From contig JAEPMJ010000003.1 of assembly GCA_017644005.1 (NCBI GenBank), forward strand, positions 310,001 to 374,000: a DNA stretch of 64,000 nucleotides, read 5' to 3'. Shown here piece after piece: positions 52,869 through 63,584 of the stretch. The notes beneath the pieces are model-generated. The model was not told where the DNA came from, did no database searches, and worked only from the letters and a program-made list of their open reading frames with translations. Position 1 is the stretch's first letter; each line of letters opens with the position of its first letter. The stretch is from Rhizobiaceae bacterium (GTDB lineage Bacteria > Pseudomonadota > Alphaproteobacteria > Rhizobiales > Rhizobiaceae). Both the position numbers and the translations under genes were made by a program.

Positions 52869-52898
52869 AAAAAAAGAAGCCGGGCAATGCCCGGCTTC
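52869..52898 (-). terminator. Rho-independent terminator of the HU gene
   Basis: GAAGCCGGGC (52876-52885) pairs with GCCCGGCTTC (52889-52898) around a 3-base loop, followed on the reverse strand by seven T. It also lies directly after kynU and could slow transcription from that side. Confidence 0.9.
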
Positions 52899-52921
52899 AA
52901 CAAATCGATGCTAAGGAAACC

Positions 52922-53194
52922 TTAGTTCACCGCATCCTTGAGGCCCTTGCCGGCCGAGAACTTGGGCACCGTGCGGGCGGGGATGTTTACTGCCGCACCG
53001 GTCTGCGGGTTGCGGCCGACAGTTGCGGCGCGCTGGGAAACCGAGAAATTGCCAAAACCGACAAGGCGCACGTCGCCGCCTTTTTTCAGCTGGCTGGTAA
53101 TAACGGAAAATACCGCATCGACAGCGGACTGGGCGTCAGCCTTGGACAGGTTGGCTTCGTCAGCGACGGCGGCTACGAGTTCGTTCTTGTTCAT
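52922..53194 (-). CDS. hup: DNA-binding protein HU
   Basis: A 90-residue nucleoid protein that bends DNA as a dimer. It starts MNKNELVAAVADEANLSK, and has the GFGNFSVSQRAA turn and the DNA-inserting arm around GRNPQTGAAVNIPARTVPKF (about residues 55-74). ATG 53194 has AAGGA eight bases upstream. Its place next to lon is common in proteobacteria (lon-hupB). Confidence 0.97.
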   Translation of the reverse strand: MNKNELVAAVADEANLSKADAQSAVDAVFSVITSQLKKGGDVRLVGFGNFSVSQRAATVGRNPQTGAAVNIPARTVPKFSAGKGLKDAVN

Positions 53195-53250
53195 AAAGGA
53201 ATCCTTCCCTGTGAAGATCGGGCTTTTTCGACTCACCCAATAGCCGCGAA

Positions 53251-53279
53251 CTCTATGGGATGGAGGCTTGCCGACCAAG
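53251..53279 (-). promoter_or_regulatory. Candidate promoter of the HU gene
   Basis: CTTGGT (53274-53279) and ATAGAG (53251-53256) on the reverse strand are 17 bases apart, about 57 bases before the start codon. The sequence CCCATAGAG at the -10 also resembles heat-shock promoters; this is not decisive. Confidence 0.42.
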
Positions 53280-53339
53280 CACAAAACCTAGGAAAACCCA
53301 CGTTTTCCGCCGTTTCTGAGGTCAGAACGGTAGAAATGA

Positions 53340-53368
53340 TGAAGGCCGGGCTAACAACCCGGCCTTCA
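53340..53368 (-). terminator. Hairpin terminator of lon
   Basis: TGAAGGCCGGG (53340-53350) pairs with CCCGGCCTTCA (53358-53368) over a 7-base loop, 22 bases after the lon stop. The reverse-strand sequence beyond it (CATCATTTC) has only a weak T-run. Confidence 0.65.
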
Positions 53369-53389
53369 GATGAGAAAAACAACCCTCAA

Positions 53390-55801
53390 CTAGTGTGCAA
53401 GCGGTGATTGAACTGATTCTTCAATCTTGTCCGATGAAGTCGGCTGATTGTCCTTTTCAGTCCATTCGATCGCTTCCGGCATACGCGTCAGTGAGTGGCT
53501 CAGCACCTCGCCGACGCGGCTCACCGGAATGATTTCCAAGCCGTTTTTGACGCTTTCGGGGATCTCGGCGAGGTCTTTTGCGTTTTCCTCCGGAATCAGC
53601 ACCTTCTTGATGCCGCCGCGCAGGGCCGCGAGCAGTTTTTCCTTCAAACCGCCGATCGGGAGAACGCGCCCCCGCAGCGTGATCTCACCGGTCATCGCCA
53701 CATCCTTGCGGACCGGAATACCGGTAAGGACCGAAACGATCGCGGTCGCCATCGCGGTGCCGGCCGACGGACCGTCCTTGGGTGTGGCGCCTTCGGGCAC
53801 ATGCACGTGGATGTCGCGCTTGTCGAACAGCGGCGGCTCGATGCCGAAATCGACTGCCCGGCTGCGGACATAGGACGCCGCCGCCGAAATCGACTCCTTC
53901 ATCACGTCGCGCAGATTGCCGGTAACGGTCATCTTGCCTTTGCCAGGCATCATCACGCCTTCGATCGTCAGCAATTCGCCGCCGACCTCGGTCCAGGCAA
54001 GCCCGGTGACGACGCCGACATTGTCTTCGCCTTCGACCTGGCCGTATCGGAACCGCGGAACACCAAGATACTCATCGATGTTCTTCGGTGTGATCTTCAC
54101 CGATTTGGTCTTCGTGCGGACGATTTCGGTAACCGCCTTGCGAGCCAGCTTCATCAGTTCGCGCTCAAGGCTGCGTACGCCCGCCTCGCGGGTGTAGACG
54201 CGGATGATCTCGCGGATCGCGTCGTCCGAAACCGAGAACTCCTTCGGCTGCAGTGCGTGCTCGCGTACAGCCTTGGGCAGAAGATGCCGCTTGGCGATTT
54301 CGACCTTCTCATCCTCGGTGTAACCGGCGATGCGAATGATCTCCATACGGTCCATCAGCGCCGGCGGAATGTTCAGCGTATTGGCCGTGGTGACGAACAT
54401 CACGTTGGACAGATCGTATTCGACCTCAAGGTAATGATCCATGAATGTCGAGTTCTGCTCCGGATCGAGCACCTCGAGCAGAGCCGAGGACGGGTCGCCG
54501 CGAAAATCCATACCCATCTTGTCGATCTCGTCGAGCAGGAACAGCGGGTTGGATTTCTTGGCCTTCTTCATCGACTGCACGATCTTGCCCGGCATCGAGC
54601 CGATATAGGTGCGCCGGTGGCCGCGGATTTCGGCCTCGTCGCGTACGCCGCCGAGCGCCATGCGCACGAATTCACGTCCGGTCGCACGCGCGATCGACTT
54701 GCCAAGCGAGGTCTTGCCGACGCCGGGCGGGCCGACCAGGCACAGGATCGGGCCCTTCAGCTTCTTCTGACGGCTCTGGACGGCGAGATACTCGACGATG
54801 CGGTCCTTGACCTTTTCCAGGCCGTAATGGTCCGTATCCAGCACGTCCTGCGCGAAATGCAGATCGTGTCGGACGCGCGAGTTCTTGCCCCACGGAATTG
54901 AAAGCATCCAGTCGAGATAGTTGCGCACGACAGTCGATTCCGCCGACATCGGCGACATGTTGCGCAGCTTCTTCAACTCCGCATTCGCCTTTTCGCGCGC
55001 CTCCTTGGTGAGCTTGGTCTTCTTGATCCGCTCCTCGAGTTCGGCCACCTCATCGCGGCCGTCCTCGCTCTCGCCGAGCTCCTTCTGGATCGCCTTCATC
55101 TGCTCGTTGAGGTAATATTCGCGCTGCGTCTTCTCCATCTGGCGCTTGACGCGCGAACGGATGCGTTTTTCCACCTGCAGCACGGAAATCTCGGCTTCCA
55201 TGAAGCCCATGGCCTTTTCCAGACGCTCGCGAACAGCAAGCGTGGCGAGCATTTCCTGCTTTTCCGGGATCTTGATCGCCAGATGCGAGGCGACCGTGTC
55301 GGCCAGCTTTGAATAGTCGTCGATCTGGCTCGCGGCGCCCACGACCTCAGGCGAGATCTTCTTGTTTAGCTTCACGTAGTTTTCGAAGTCGGCGACGACC
55401 GAACGGGCCAGCGCCTCGACCTCAACCTCGTCGTCTTCGGGCTCGGTCAGAACTTCGGCCGTACCTTCGTGGAAATCGGTCCGGTCGGTGAAGCCGGTGA
55501 TGCGCGCACGTGCGGTACCCTCGACCAGCACCTTAACGGTACCGTCAGGCAGCTTCAGCAGTTGAAGCACATTGGCCAGCGTGCCGATATCGTAAATCTC
55601 GTCGCTTGCCGGATCGTCATCAGCAGCGTTTTTCTGCGTGGCAAGCAGAATCTGCTTGTCCGCGCCCATGACATCTTCCAGCGCCTTGATCGACTTTTCG
55701 CGTCCCACGAAAAGCGGCACAATCATGTGCGGGAACACGACAATGTCACGCAATGGCAGTACCGGATGGATATCGCCCGACATACGGGGGGAATTCGTCA
55801 T
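53390..55801 (-). CDS. lon: ATP-dependent protease Lon
   Basis: An 803-residue AAA+ serine protease that degrades misfolded and regulatory proteins in the cytosol. In order it has the N-terminal substrate domain ([20 protein letters not shown]), a coiled coil (about 190-270), the AAA+ module with Walker [14 protein letters not shown] and Walker [11 protein letters not shown], and the protease domain with the catalytic Ser in [11 protein letters not shown] and Lys further on in [13 protein letters not shown] 55801 has AAAGG upstream. It is between HU and clpX, all on the same strand. Confidence 0.98.
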   Translation of the reverse strand: MTNSPRMSGDIHPVLPLRDIVVFPHMIVPLFVGREKSIKALEDVMGADKQILLATQKNAADDDPASDEIYDIGTLANVLQLLKLPDGTVKVLVEGTARARITGFTDRTDFHEGTAEVLTEPEDDEVEVEALARSVVADFENYVKLNKKISPEVVGAASQIDDYSKLADTVASHLAIKIPEKQEMLATLAVRERLEKAMGFMEAEISVLQVEKRIRSRVKRQMEKTQREYYLNEQMKAIQKELGESEDGRDEVAELEERIKKTKLTKEAREKANAELKKLRNMSPMSAESTVVRNYLDWMLSIPWGKNSRVRHDLHFAQDVLDTDHYGLEKVKDRIVEYLAVQSRQKKLKGPILCLVGPPGVGKTSLGKSIARATGREFVRMALGGVRDEAEIRGHRRTYIGSMPGKIVQSMKKAKKSNPLFLLDEIDKMGMDFRGDPSSALLEVLDPEQNSTFMDHYLEVEYDLSNVMFVTTANTLNIPPALMDRMEIIRIAGYTEDEKVEIAKRHLLPKAVREHALQPKEFSVSDDAIREIIRVYTREAGVRSLERELMKLARKAVTEIVRTKTKSVKITPKNIDEYLGVPRFRYGQVEGEDNVGVVTGLAWTEVGGELLTIEGVMMPGKGKMTVTGNLRDVMKESISAAASYVRSRAVDFGIEPPLFDKRDIHVHVPEGATPKDGPSAGTAMATAIVSVLTGIPVRKDVAMTGEITLRGRVLPIGGLKEKLLAALRGGIKKVLIPEENAKDLAEIPESVKNGLEIIPVSRVGEVLSHSLTRMPEAIEWTEKDNQPTSSDKIEESVQSPLAH

Positions 55802-56000
55802 TGCTCAGCCTTTCATGGCGCAGCCGCACGCAGCCGGCTGCGAATCCTTATTGTAGCGATTGCAGGGCGATCCGCCTATGGCAGCAAAAGCCGCACGCAA
55901 GCACGTATCCCTGCCCGAGGGTTTGTTACGGTTAGTTGGAGTGCTCCGGTACAAAGATCAAGGGGCCTGCGACCCGCGCTTTTGGGTAGTGCCCGGAACG

Positions 56001-56022
56001 AAAACGGCGCCCGAAGGCGCCG
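56001..56022 (-). terminator. Rho-independent terminator of clpX
   Basis: CGGCGCC (56005-56011) pairs with GGCGCCG (56016-56022) around CGAA, which is a stable TTCG tetraloop on the reverse strand, then TTTTCG. It lies about 26 bases after the clpX stop. The rest of the gap to lon (55802-56000) holds no ORF I can support. Confidence 0.75.
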
Positions 56023-56047
56023 CTTGCTTGAAGTTACGCAGGAAGGG

Positions 56048-57325
<1,278 letters not shown>

Positions 57326-57579
57326 AATTCCGTCCTCTCAGTACCAGACCCGCGCATCGCGGCTGCGCTTTTGCGGGACATTTCCCGACGGCTCCATCAA
57401 AGCGCATTCCCAACGAAACACAAATCGGAAGTCGCGGCAACGAGTCGGTTTCCCCAAACGAAGCTAAGCCGCCGAAAATCAATATAGGCTTAACGCCATC
57501 AGGCGTCATGCACAGTCAATTCGACGATTCAGGCCGATTTAAAGCGGAAACCTCACTTCCCGGGCGTCAGGGGCGCCGG

Positions 57580-58221
57580 CTATTCCGATTTACCGGACTC
57601 GCCCGATTCGGTGGCCTCGCGCGTCGTAAGGACGCGGTCGATGATGCCGAATTCCTTGGCCTCTTCTGCGGAAAGGAAGTTGTCGCGCTCAAGCGCGGCC
57701 TCCACCTTCTCGTAATCCTGGCCGGTGTGCTGGACATAAATCTCGTTGAGGCGGCGTTTCAGCTTCTCGGTGAAGCGCGCATGGATCATGATGTCGGTCG
57801 CCTGGCCCTGATAACCGCCGGAAGGCTGGTGAACCATGATATTGGCGTTGGGCAGCGCAAAACGCGCATCCTTGGCGCCGGCAGCCAGCAGCAGCGATCC
57901 CATCGACATCGCCTGCCCGGTGCAAAGCGTCGAAACCGGCGGCCTGATGAACTGCATGGTGTCGTAGATCGCCAGACCCGAAGTCACTACGCCGCCGGGC
58001 GAGTTGATGTAGAGCGAGATTTCCTTCTTCGGATTCTCCGCTTCCAGAAACAGCAGCTGCGCGCAGACAAGCGACGCCATGCCGTCCTCGACGGGCCCGG
58101 TGATGAAGATGATGCGTTCCTTGAGCAGCCGCGAAAAAATGTCGAATGCCCGCTCGCCGCGGTTGGTCTGCTCGACCACCATCGGCACGAGGTTCATGTA
58201 GGTCTCGACGGGATCTTTCAT
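57580..58221 (-). CDS. clpP: ATP-dependent Clp protease proteolytic subunit ClpP
   Basis: A 213-residue serine protease that forms the tetradecameric chamber. Catalytic Ser is in [13 protein letters not shown] (about residue 106), His in [12 protein letters not shown] (about 131) and Asp further on. The frame is open to 58362, but ATG 58221 ([18 protein letters not shown]) with AAGGA nine bases upstream matches the family. A promoter lies about 60 bases upstream. Confidence 0.97.
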   Translation of the reverse strand: MKDPVETYMNLVPMVVEQTNRGERAFDIFSRLLKERIIFITGPVEDGMASLVCAQLLFLEAENPKKEISLYINSPGGVVTSGLAIYDTMQFIRPPVSTLCTGQAMSMGSLLLAAGAKDARFALPNANIMVHQPSGGYQGQATDIMIHARFTEKLKRRLNEIYVQHTGQDYEKVEAALERDNFLSAEEAKEFGIIDRVLTTREATESGESGKSE

Positions 58222-58279
58222 GGGAAGCGTCCTTGGATAGCGCGGCGGTCGTCGCGAGAATCGCATTTGGTCAGGGCTA

Positions 58280-58308
58280 AATAGGATGGTCGCTCCCGCT
58301 TGCGCAAG
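58280..58308 (-). promoter_or_regulatory. Promoter of clpP
   Basis: CTTGCG (58303-58308) and CCTATT (58280-58285, continuing TAG) on the reverse strand are 17 bases apart. CTTG with CCTATTTAG fits both the housekeeping and the RpoH-type promoter patterns of alphaproteobacteria, as would suit a heat-inducible protease gene. Confidence 0.55.
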
Positions 58309-58446
58309 GCTGGTGGAGCCAAGCTGCCCATAAGGGCAGGCATTAACCATCGACCTTGGCATTCGTTAACAAACCTTTGCCGCCGGGCACTTCCCGGCTA
58401 AGCTCCACCTGTGCGGCATCTGACAATGCGGGTTTGGAGTGGTACC

Positions 58447-59172
58447 ATGCGTAGGCAACTGACGACCGCCCTTGTGGCCGGTGTCGCACTTTCGGCAATG
58501 ATCACGCAGACGGCAGCCGGCGGATATGCAGCCTCCTGTTATGAACGCGTGCACCAGCCGCCGGTCTACAAGACCGTCTATGAAAAGGTCCTGGTTTCAC
58601 CGGGCAAGAAGTATGTCGAGCATGTGCCGGCCGTCTACGGTACGCAGCGGCGGCATGTTCAGATCAGGCCTGCGCAGGTGAGCTATTCGGTCATTCCGGC
58701 CCGGTATGGCTGGGAAAAACAAAAAGTCCTTATCGAGCCCGCGCGCACGATCGCACGGCAAATTCCCGCGGTCACCAAGACCCTGCATCGCAAGGTGCTT
58801 GTCCATGAAGGCGGGTATGGCTGGGAATGGCAGTGGATCAACGGACGCAAGGTGCTGTGCAAGGTAAAGCAGCCGGCGGTTTACAAGACGGTAGCCGAAA
58901 CGGTTGTGGTTCGGCACGCCCGAACCGTGTACGAGACGGTGCCCGCCCGCTATGGCTACGAGAAGCGCAAGGTGCTGATCAGCCCTGCGCAAAAGCACAA
59001 GCAAGTGGTCCCGGCCGAATATGGTTACGTGAACGAGCGTGTGGTCATCCAGCCGGCGCAAAAGCGCGTCCACCGCTCAGCTCCGGTCTATGAAACCGTC
59101 GCCCGGAAGGTTCTGGTGAGCCAAGGGCACAGCGGCTGGCGCAAGGTGCGTATCGGCGGCCGCTGCGGGTAA
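58447..59172 (+). CDS. Secreted protein of eight 23-residue repeats, unknown function
   Basis: A 241-residue exported protein: signal peptide at 1-24 (TTALVAGVALSAMITQTAAG), then eight repeats of period 23 with a P-A-x-Y and a (K/R)-V-L-(I/V)-x-P-A type core. Pro 61, 84 and 107 form one series and Pro 143, 166 and 189 a second; Val 48, 71, 94, 117 and 153, 176, 199, 222 keep the same spacing. Two blocks of four are separated by a Trp/Gly-rich segment (GGYGWEWQWING), echoed at the C-terminus (SGWRKVRIGG). Cys 31, 138 and 240 frame the blocks. It is strongly basic and rich in Tyr and Val, suggesting an extended beta structure in the periplasm or outside. I recognise no family. ATG 58447 has GGAG eight bases upstream. 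It is divergent from clpP. Confidence 0.8.
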   Translation: MRRQLTTALVAGVALSAMITQTAAGGYAASCYERVHQPPVYKTVYEKVLVSPGKKYVEHVPAVYGTQRRHVQIRPAQVSYSVIPARYGWEKQKVLIEPARTIARQIPAVTKTLHRKVLVHEGGYGWEWQWINGRKVLCKVKQPAVYKTVAETVVVRHARTVYETVPARYGYEKRKVLISPAQKHKQVVPAEYGYVNERVVIQPAQKRVHRSAPVYETVARKVLVSQGHSGWRKVRIGGRCG

Positions 59173-59179
59173 CAGACCC

Positions 59180-60283
59180 TCAGGCGGCCTCGGCGCGCAG
59201 CCAGCGCGCAAGGCTGTCGTTGTCACCGCTCTCAACCGCGCCTGCAATACGGCGGCCAACCGCGGCACCGAATTTGTAGCCATGGCCCGAACAGGCCGAC
59301 ACTATGAGCGCCTTGTCCGCCGGTCTGCAGTAGAACGTCTCGTCGGGTGTGAAGGTGTAGGCGCAAGTGACAACATTCAGCACCCGATATTCGTCCAGGC
59401 GCTTCATCGGCGGTGCGAAGAGGTCGCGAACCTGTTCCCCCTCACCTGCTCGAGGGGTTCGGCCGGCATCGGCGTCCGGCCATTTCTCCTTGTGCAGGCC
59501 CGAGCCGAACTTCAGTCCGCCGGTTCCGGATGGAGGCAGAATGTACCCGTCTGTCTTGCCGCCGACATCGACGATGACCGGCGCGGCCTCCCATGCCGAT
59601 TTCAGATCATGGGGCGGATCGAGATAGACCACCGCCGTGCGGTAAGTCGTGAGGTCGTTCGTCAGTCCGGGAAACAGTCGCGCGACCCACGCGCCCGCGG
59701 TGACGACAATACGGTCGGCAGCGATCTCTTCGCCGGTGTCGAGGCGCACGACGGCCGCCGCGGGATCGACGGCGGCTGCTCTTGTCTCCGTGAGCAGGCG
59801 CACCCCGTTGCCGCGCAACCAGCCGGCCATGTCTGAAGCGATCAGTTTGCAATGCAGTGCGCCGCCGTCTGTGGAACTGAAGCCAAAACGCACGGATTGC
59901 ACTTCGAGAAACGGGTAACGGCGCGCGGCCTCTGCGCCATCGAAAATATCGACCGGGTAACCGCCGGCTTTCATGCCCTCCAGATACGTCTCGGCTTCGT
60001 CGCCTTGCTCGCGCGAAACGCAGAGAAAGCCGCGCGGATCGAGATGGCTGCGACCGAGATCCTCCCAGAGCTCGTCCCAGGCGTCATAGGCCTCGGTGAT
60101 CGTGTTGGCGTAGCCGGTCGCCGCTCCATAGGCGCGGCGGATGATGCGATGATGATCGCCAGACGCCGCAAGCGGGTTGGGCAACGGCCCCTGTTCGATC
60201 AGCGTGACTTGATGCCCGCGCTTGGCCAGTGCCCAGGCTGATGACAGGCCCGAAATACCGGCGCCGACAACAACGATATGCAT
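59180..60283 (-). CDS. FAD-dependent oxidoreductase, sarcosine oxidase-like
   Basis: A 367-residue DAO-family flavoprotein. The N-terminal Rossmann motif VVGAGISGLSSAWALAKRG (residues 5-23) binds FAD. Cys 307 in TCAYTFTPDETFYCRP lies where monomeric sarcosine oxidase attaches its flavin covalently, and ACSGHGYKFG closes the site. It is therefore probably an amine or N-methylamino-acid oxidase producing hydrogen peroxide; the substrate is inferred only. The stop lies 8 bases from that of the repeat protein (convergent); the P450 gene starts divergently 70 bases away. Confidence 0.86.
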   Translation of the reverse strand: MHIVVVGAGISGLSSAWALAKRGHQVTLIEQGPLPNPLAASGDHHRIIRRAYGAATGYANTITEAYDAWDELWEDLGRSHLDPRGFLCVSREQGDEAETYLEGMKAGGYPVDIFDGAEAARRYPFLEVQSVRFGFSSTDGGALHCKLIASDMAGWLRGNGVRLLTETRAAAVDPAAAVVRLDTGEEIAADRIVVTAGAWVARLFPGLTNDLTTYRTAVVYLDPPHDLKSAWEAAPVIVDVGGKTDGYILPPSGTGGLKFGSGLHKEKWPDADAGRTPRAGEGEQVRDLFAPPMKRLDEYRVLNVVTCAYTFTPDETFYCRPADKALIVSACSGHGYKFGAAVGRRIAGAVESGDNDSLARWLRAEAA

Positions 60284-60353
60284 GCACGACCTCCAAGAAA
60301 CGGCGGCACATTAAGGGCTGGCGCACGAACCGCAAGTCACGCTAGGGAGCATT

Positions 60354-61598
60354 ATGACAGTCGCCCAGCCCGCCTATCTTCAGTTCGATCCGCAGACGCG
60401 GACCGCCAGCATCAACCCGCGCGAGCCGGAATTCGTGCAGGACCCCTACCCCGCATACGCATTCCTGCATGAAGCGTCGCCGGCCTTCTTCTGGAAGGAA
60501 TACGGGTTCTGGTGTTTTGCCGGGTATGACGATGTGAACCGGCTGTTGCGCGACAGGCGGCTCGGACGTGAAAACCGCTGGGGGCCGCCCGGCATTCGCG
60601 GCGAAAACCGCGCCCATCTGGACGCCTTCGACCGCGTCGAGGCGGCCTCGCTGCTGGAGCTCGAACCGCCCGCACACACACGGCTTCGGGCTCTGGTGAA
60701 CCGCGCCTTCGTCTCGCGCCAGGTGGAGCGGCTGCGCCCGCGGATCACGGAGCTGGTGCACCAGCTTGTCGACCGCGTCGAGGCGGACCGGGGCGCCGAT
60801 CTTCTGCCAGCGCTCGCCACGCCAGTGCCGATCACCGTCATAGCCGAGATGCTCGGCGTACCTGTCGAAATGGGTCCACAGTTGCTCGACTGGTCACACC
60901 GTATGGTCGAGATGTATATGCACCGCGCCACCCGGGAGACCGAGGAAAGCGCCAACCGCGCTGCGCTCGAATTCGGCGATTTCATTCGCCGGCACGCCGA
61001 GGAGCGACGGCGCAATCCCGGCGACGACCTGCTTAGTCTCCTGATCGCGGCGCGCGAGGAAGGTCAGAAGCTGTCGGAAGACGAGCTTGTTTCATCCACG
61101 ATCCTGCTTCTCAATGCCGGCCACGAAGCGACCGTTCACCAGACCGGAAACGCGATCCGGGCAATCCTGAAGCAGAACGGCGACCCGCGCCGCTTTTTCG
61201 GCTCGCCGGAAGCGACCGCGGCCACCGTTGAAGAGTGCCTGCGTTTCGACGCGCCGCTGCATATGTTCACCCGCTTTGCCTATGAGGAGCTGGAATTGAC
61301 CGAGGGCGTCACCGTTAAGCCCGGCGAGCAGATCGGCCTCCTGCTGGGTGCAGCCAACCGCGACCCGGCTGCGTTCGGTAACCCTTCGGAATTCACACCG
61401 GACCGGGCAGATCAGAAAAATGTGTCGTTTGGCGCCGGACTCCACTTCTGCATCGGAGCACCGCTGGCGCGGATTGAACTTCAGGAGAGCCTGAGGGTAC
61501 TTTTTGAGCGCCTGCCAAACATCAAACTCGACGGCGACCCCGTCTATCGCGACAGCTTCCACTTTCACGGGCTGGAGCGGCTGGAGGTGGCATGGTGA
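60354..61598 (+). CDS. Cytochrome P450
   Basis: A 414-residue soluble class I P450. The heme-binding loop FGAGLHFCIGAPLAR contains the thiolate Cys 366; the K-helix ExxR motif is EECLR, and the oxygen-activation I-helix is LLNAGHEATVHQ, where His takes the place of the more usual acidic residue in the AG-D/E-T motif. No ferredoxin or reductase gene is adjacent, so redox partners must come from elsewhere. The substrate is unknown. A hydroxylase of fatty acids, terpenes or xenobiotics is possible. Confidence 0.94.
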   Translation: MTVAQPAYLQFDPQTRTASINPREPEFVQDPYPAYAFLHEASPAFFWKEYGFWCFAGYDDVNRLLRDRRLGRENRWGPPGIRGENRAHLDAFDRVEAASLLELEPPAHTRLRALVNRAFVSRQVERLRPRITELVHQLVDRVEADRGADLLPALATPVPITVIAEMLGVPVEMGPQLLDWSHRMVEMYMHRATRETEESANRAALEFGDFIRRHAEERRRNPGDDLLSLLIAAREEGQKLSEDELVSSTILLLNAGHEATVHQTGNAIRAILKQNGDPRRFFGSPEATAATVEECLRFDAPLHMFTRFAYEELELTEGVTVKPGEQIGLLLGAANRDPAAFGNPSEFTPDRADQKNVSFGAGLHFCIGAPLARIELQESLRVLFERLPNIKLDGDPVYRDSFHFHGLERLEVAW

Positions 61599-62264
61599 AG
61601 CCGGAACATCGGCGGCGCGTGCCGCAGCATGTCCAAAAACAAGGAAAGCACTGAGATCGCTCTCAGTGCCTCCCTGTCTGGTCCGGTTGCTTCATTCTGA
61701 AAGCAGCCCAAAGGCGCCATCAAACCGAAACCCCGAACTCTGACGGTGCCGGTGGTTCGAATTCCGCTGCGTCGCGCCGCGTTGGCATCCGCCCTTTCCA
61801 GGCAGCCCCGATCAACCCGAGGGCTCATCGGAACACCATCGAAGAACATCCGGTCCTTCATGGCAGCATCGGCCATCACATCCGTTTCGAACCGTCGCGA
61901 TGGTTCCGCGGGACTTCCCTTCACCGCGCCCTGCCTGGGCTTGCACCCCTGCCGGGCCGCTCCAGCGCGGTCTCGACTTTGCCTTCCAGTTGATCCCGGT
62001 GTCCGTCCGGGCTTTTCGGCTTTCGAGATGACCCAACGGTATGCCCGCGAAAGGCTGCGCGCAATCGTCGCGGGCCTGTGAAAAGCGAGGAATACGGGGA
62101 AAGACCGGAAGAAATTGCCCGGATAGCCTCTGCACGCCACCGTCGGCTGCCAGCAGCCGATGGGAATAGACCTGATCCGGCAAGGGATTCCGCTGCGAGG
62201 GGCTTGCTTCTTGCATTCTCGCGCCGCCGACGCAACAGGCGCTTGTACCGCCCCGGGAAATGTC
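61599..62264. other. 666-base region with no convincing gene
   Basis: Several overlapping frames stay open here (the longest reverse one is 240 codons, 61565-62287), but their translations are rich in Arg, Ser and Cys, have no domain I recognise, and run straight through hairpins and into the P450 and metY ends. I see no tRNA, RNase P RNA or tmRNA tag. The only clear signal is a reverse-strand terminator at 61634-61669. A reverse-strand noncoding transcript or a decayed gene are both possible. Confidence 0.45.
61634..61669 (-). terminator. Orphan rho-independent terminator
   Basis: GCACTGAGA (61648-61656) pairs with TCTCAGTGC (61661-61669) around a 4-base loop. On the reverse strand it is followed by TTTCCTTGTTTTTG. 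The nearest reverse-strand gene ending upstream, metY, stops 630 bases away and has its own hairpin. Confidence 0.65.
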
Positions 62265-62294
62265 GAGCGGCATGCGATCCATCGCATGCCGCTC
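62265..62294 (-). terminator. Hairpin after metY
   Basis: A perfect 14-base inverted repeat (GAGCGGCATGCGAT 62265-62278 and its complement 62281-62294) with a 2-base spacer lies six bases after the metY stop. The reverse strand continues GACATTTCCC, a weak T-run, so it may be a terminator or a transcript-stabilising end. Confidence 0.6.
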
Positions 62295-62300
62295 AGGCTA

Positions 62301-63584
62301 TCACACCTGCGCCAACGCCTGATCGAGGTCGGCGATGATGTCGTTCACATCCTCGATGCCGATAGACAGTCGCACGACGTCAGGTCCGGCGCCGGCGGCC
62401 GTTTTCTGTTCGTCGGAGAGCTGGCGATGGGTGGTCGACGCCGGATGAATGATCAACGATTTGGTATCGCCGATATTTGCCAGGTGCGAGAAGAGCTCAA
62501 CGCCTTCGACCACTTTCACGCCTGCTTCGTACCCGCCCTTCAGCCCGAAGGTAAACACAGCGCCGGCACCCTCAGGCGAATATTTCTTCATCAGCGCGTT
62601 GTTCGGGTCGGCCGGCAGGCCGGGATAAGACACCCAGTCCACTTTCGGGTGGCGCGTCAGCCAGGATGCCACCGTCAGCGCATTTTCGCAGTGTTTGGCC
62701 ATGCGCAGCGGCAGCGTTTCCAGCCCGGTCAGGATCATGAATGCATTGAAGGGCGAGATTGACGGGCCGAAATCGCGCAAGCCGAGCACACGGCAGGCGA
62801 TCGCGAAAGCGAAATTGCCGAAGGTTTCGTGCAGCACGATGCCGCCATATTCAGGCCTCGGCTCCGAAAGCATCGGATAATTGCCCGACTTGGACCAGTC
62901 GAAAGTGCCGCCATCGACGATTACACCGCCCATGGAATTGCCGTGACCGCCGATGAACTTCGTCAGTGAGTGGACGACGATGTCGGCACCATGTTCGATC
63001 GGCCGCAGCAGGTACGGCGAGGCCATCGTGTTGTCTGCAATCAGCGGCAGGCCGTGCTTGCGCGCAATATTGGCGATCTTCTCGATGTCGACGAAGGTGC
63101 CACCGGGATTGGCAAGGCTTTCGATGAAGATGGCACGGGTATTTTCGTCGATCTGGCGCTCGACTTCATCGAAGTCGGCCATATCGGCCCAACGCACCTC
63201 CCAGCCAAAATTCTTGAAGGCATGGCCGAACTGGTTGATCGAGCCGCCGTAAAGCTTGCGCGCGGCAACGAAATTTTCGCCCGACTTCATGAGCGTATGG
63301 AAAATCAGAAGTTGCGCTGCATGGCCCGACGCGGTGGCCAGTGCGGCCGTACCACCCTCGAGCGCCGCGAGCCGCTCCTCCAGAACCGCCTGCGTCGGGT
63401 TCATGATGCGCGTGTAGATGTTGCCGAATGCCTTCAGACCGAACAGCGAGGCAGCATGCTCGACGTCATCGAATACGTAGGATGATGTCTGGTAGATAGG
63501 TGTCGCGCGCGCGCCCGTCGCGGGATCCGGTTTTGCTCCGGCATGAACGGCAAGGGTGCTGAATCCGGGGGTACGCTGAACCAT
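62301..63584 (-). CDS. metY: O-acetylhomoserine sulfhydrylase (aminocarboxypropyltransferase)
   Basis: A 427-residue Cys/Met-metabolism PLP enzyme that makes homocysteine from O-acetylhomoserine and sulfide. Features are FSTLAVHAGAKPDPATGAR (start), IYTRIMNPTQAVLEERLAAL, the PLP region ADNTMASPYLLRPIEHGAD and the Schiff-base lysine in HSLTKFIGGHGNSMGG (about residue 210). The length of about 430, longer than MetZ at about 400, and the FNAFMILTGLETLPLRM segment favour MetY. ATG 63584 has GGAG nine bases upstream. I see no SAM riboswitch in the leader up to the next gene. Confidence 0.93.
   Translation of the reverse strand: MVQRTPGFSTLAVHAGAKPDPATGARATPIYQTSSYVFDDVEHAASLFGLKAFGNIYTRIMNPTQAVLEERLAALEGGTAALATASGHAAQLLIFHTLMKSGENFVAARKLYGGSINQFGHAFKNFGWEVRWADMADFDEVERQIDENTRAIFIESLANPGGTFVDIEKIANIARKHGLPLIADNTMASPYLLRPIEHGADIVVHSLTKFIGGHGNSMGGVIVDGGTFDWSKSGNYPMLSEPRPEYGGIVLHETFGNFAFAIACRVLGLRDFGPSISPFNAFMILTGLETLPLRMAKHCENALTVASWLTRHPKVDWVSYPGLPADPNNALMKKYSPEGAGAVFTFGLKGGYEAGVKVVEGVELFSHLANIGDTKSLIIHPASTTHRQLSDEQKTAAGAGPDVVRLSIGIEDVNDIIADLDQALAQV

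Noticed and set aside
53495-54901. A 468-codon forward frame opposite lon
   Set aside because: Antisense to lon; coding character belongs to the reverse strand.
55802-56000. Heat-shock promoter for lon
   Set aside because: A CTTGAT hexamer is present upstream of lon, but no acceptable -10 element at the right distance.
58570-59130. DNA tandem repeat or CRISPR-like array at the repeat protein
   Set aside because: The 69-base period is visible only at protein level; the nucleotide copies are too diverged and there are no spacers.
61599-62264. RNase P RNA, tmRNA or cobalamin riboswitch in the gene-free region
   Set aside because: None of the conserved core sequences or the tag-encoding stretch is visible on either strand.
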